Source: DASSSQ01 sp963839285
Lineage (GTDB): Bacteria; Actinomycetota; Thermoleophilia; Gaiellales; Gaiellaceae
Assembly (NCBI GenBank): GCA_963839285.1
Contig: CAWIUN010000002.1
Coordinates: forward strand, 1 to 13,944
Direction of reading: 5' to 3'
Length of the DNA: 13,944 nt
How positions within the stretch are numbered: position 1 is the first letter of the stretch; each line of letters begins with the position of its first letter. Below the pieces are notes generated by a model, which was given only the letters and a program-made list of their open reading frames with translations, did not search any database and was not told the DNA's origin. Made by a program: the position numbers and the translations under genes. Positions 13,028-13,944 of this stretch are shown here, one piece after another.

Positions 13028-13899
13028 GGCGTGAAGACGACCTTGAGCGCGTCGCCGCGGCGGTAGGCGTCGAGCCCCTCGCCGAAGCGCTCGAGCGGGT
13101 AGACGGCCGGCTCGGGCAGCCGCAGGGAGGGCAGCAGCGCGATCGCGTCCCGGAAGCAGGCGGGCGTCCCGGAGCGCGAGCCGACGAGCGTCAGTTCGTT
13201 GCGGTAGACCGTGTCGAGGGCCGCCTCGACGAGCTCGGGCGGCGCCGCGAAGACGACGAGCGTGCCGCCGGGCTCGAGCCGGCGCAGCGCGTCGTTGAGG
13301 CCGCCGTGGGCCGCGAGCACGGCCGCGTCGACGGGTTCGTCGTCGACGACCGCGCCGAGCGCTCGGGCCCGCTCGAGCCTGTCCTCGCGCAGGTCGGCCG
13401 CGACGGGCGTGTCCCCGCGGGCGGCGAGCGCCTGGATCCACAGCTGCCCGACCGCGCCCGCACCGACGACGAGCACGCGGCCGCGCGGGACCCGCTCGCG
13501 GGCGCGCAGCACGCAGGCGAGCGGCTCGACCCAGACGCCCGCGAGCCGGTCGAGCTCCGCCGGGAGCGGCAGGCAGTGGGTCGCCCGCAGGTACTCGGCG
13601 AAGCCGCCCGGCTCGATCCGCGCCGCCCGGAACTCGCCGCAGGTGGACTGGTGCCCGGCGAGGCAGCGCTCGCAGGTGCCGCAGGGCACGCGGTGCATGA
13701 CGGTGACGGGCGAGCCGTCCTCGAGCTCGCCGGCGATCTCGTGGCCGAGCACGCTGCCGGCGGCCCGTCGGCCGAGCTTCTCGACGTCCGAGCCGCAGAG
13801 CCCGCATGCCGTCACGCGCACGAGCAGCCCCGCCCCGCGCGGCTCCGGCACGTCGGCGAGCCCTGGCTGACCCTCGGAGTCGAGGACGATCGCGCGCAC
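13024..13899 (-). CDS. Zinc-dependent alcohol dehydrogenase (MDR family)
   Basis: 291 residues. The catalytic zinc site is intact: Cys35 (CGSD), His53/Glu54 (LGHE) and Glu125 (VEPLACV). The structural zinc is C-x2-C-x2-C-x7-C at 73, 76, 79, 87, and the nucleotide site is GAGAVG at 146-151. It is shorter than the usual 340, mainly through trimmed loops. It resembles threonine or polyol dehydrogenases; the substrate is not assignable. GTG 13899 follows TAGGAT by 6 nt with no Shine-Dalgarno, and an in-frame TAG four codons upstream fixes the start. It is translationally coupled to the second dehydrogenase, suggesting a co-made pair acting in one pathway or as a complex. Confidence 0.93.
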   Translation of the reverse strand: MRAIVLDSEGQPGLADVPEPRGAGLLVRVTACGLCGSDVEKLGRRAAGSVLGHEIAGELEDGSPVTVMHRVPCGTCERCLAGHQSTCGEFRAARIEPGGFAEYLRATHCLPLPAELDRLAGVWVEPLACVLRARERVPRGRVLVVGAGAVGQLWIQALAARGDTPVAADLREDRLERARALGAVVDDEPVDAAVLAAHGGLNDALRRLEPGGTLVVFAAPPELVEAALDTVYRNELTLVGSRSGTPACFRDAIALLPSLRLPEPAVYPLERFGEGLDAYRRGDALKVVFTP

Positions 13900-13905
13900 G
13901 GGCCC

Positions 13906-13911
13906 ATCCTA
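13906..13911 (-). promoter_or_regulatory. -10 element (TAGGAT) of dehydrogenase pair
   Basis: TAGGAT ends 6 nt before GTG 13899, with no Shine-Dalgarno between. Its TAG is the in-frame stop four codons upstream. Sequence beyond 13911 shows no feature up to the window end. Confidence 0.5.
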
Positions 13912-13944
13912 GGGTCGCTCGCGGCAGCGCCGCCGCTCGGGCAG

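Noticed and set aside
10523..13066. Very long plus-strand open frame
   Set aside because: It overlaps the hydrolase, methyltransferase and dehydrogenase genes in wrong frames and has no recognisable domain; high GC removes stop codons.
1..13944. tRNA, rRNA, insertion sequences or attachment sites
   Set aside because: No cloverleaf-like sequence, transposase frame or terminal inverted repeats were seen on reading both strands.

Overview
The window is very GC-rich with near-saturated G/C at third codon positions. It carries compact operons with stop/start overlaps, many GTG starts and several leaderless-looking genes. Gene content (PspA with PspAA, HtpX with PspAB, a zinc-ribbon adenylate cyclase/ATPase of actinobacterial type, a secreted protein ending in GWGYGD..HEHTGPPG) points to an Actinomycetota, most likely class Thermoleophilia (Solirubrobacterales/Gaiellales). 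That placement is inference from gene style, not from a marker search.

Layout. 1-493 (-): N-terminal part of an MFS transporter. 705-1481 (+): membrane-anchored Ala/Pro-rich protein, disturbed by indels. 1478-3935 (-): operon of a lipoprotein cytochrome c, a HAD phosphatase and seryl-tRNA synthetase. 4079-5569 (+): the membrane protease htpX and pspAB. 5612-8965 (-): a large class III adenylate cyclase / AAA ATPase / helical-repeat regulator broken by eight apparent single-base indels. 8985-10003 (-): pspA-pspAA, directly upstream of the cyclase. 10047-12092 (+): MBL hydrolase, dienelactone-hydrolase-like protein and O-methyltransferase. 12089-13899 (-): two coupled zinc-type dehydrogenases.

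The centre of the window (4.0-10.0 kb) looks like an envelope-stress region. PspA/PspAA and HtpX/PspAB are the two halves of the actinobacterial-type Psp network, and the cyclase-ATPase between them lies 19 nt downstream of pspAA in the same orientation. A functional link between the cyclase and Psp is a hypothesis. The flanks are ordinary metabolism and housekeeping.

Expression signals are unusually readable. Five genes have a TAGNNT hexamer 6-7 nt before a GTG start and no Shine-Dalgarno, the pattern of leaderless transcripts; a sixth has TAGAGT 9 nt before its ATG. Other starts overlap the previous stop (ATGA, GTGA twice, CTGA). Two convergent gene pairs share a CTAG that serves as both stop codons. 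No RNA gene, CRISPR array, insertion sequence or attachment site was seen. Frameshifts are concentrated in three genes while the remaining genes are intact; this may be local assembly error or real decay and limits interpretation of those genes.
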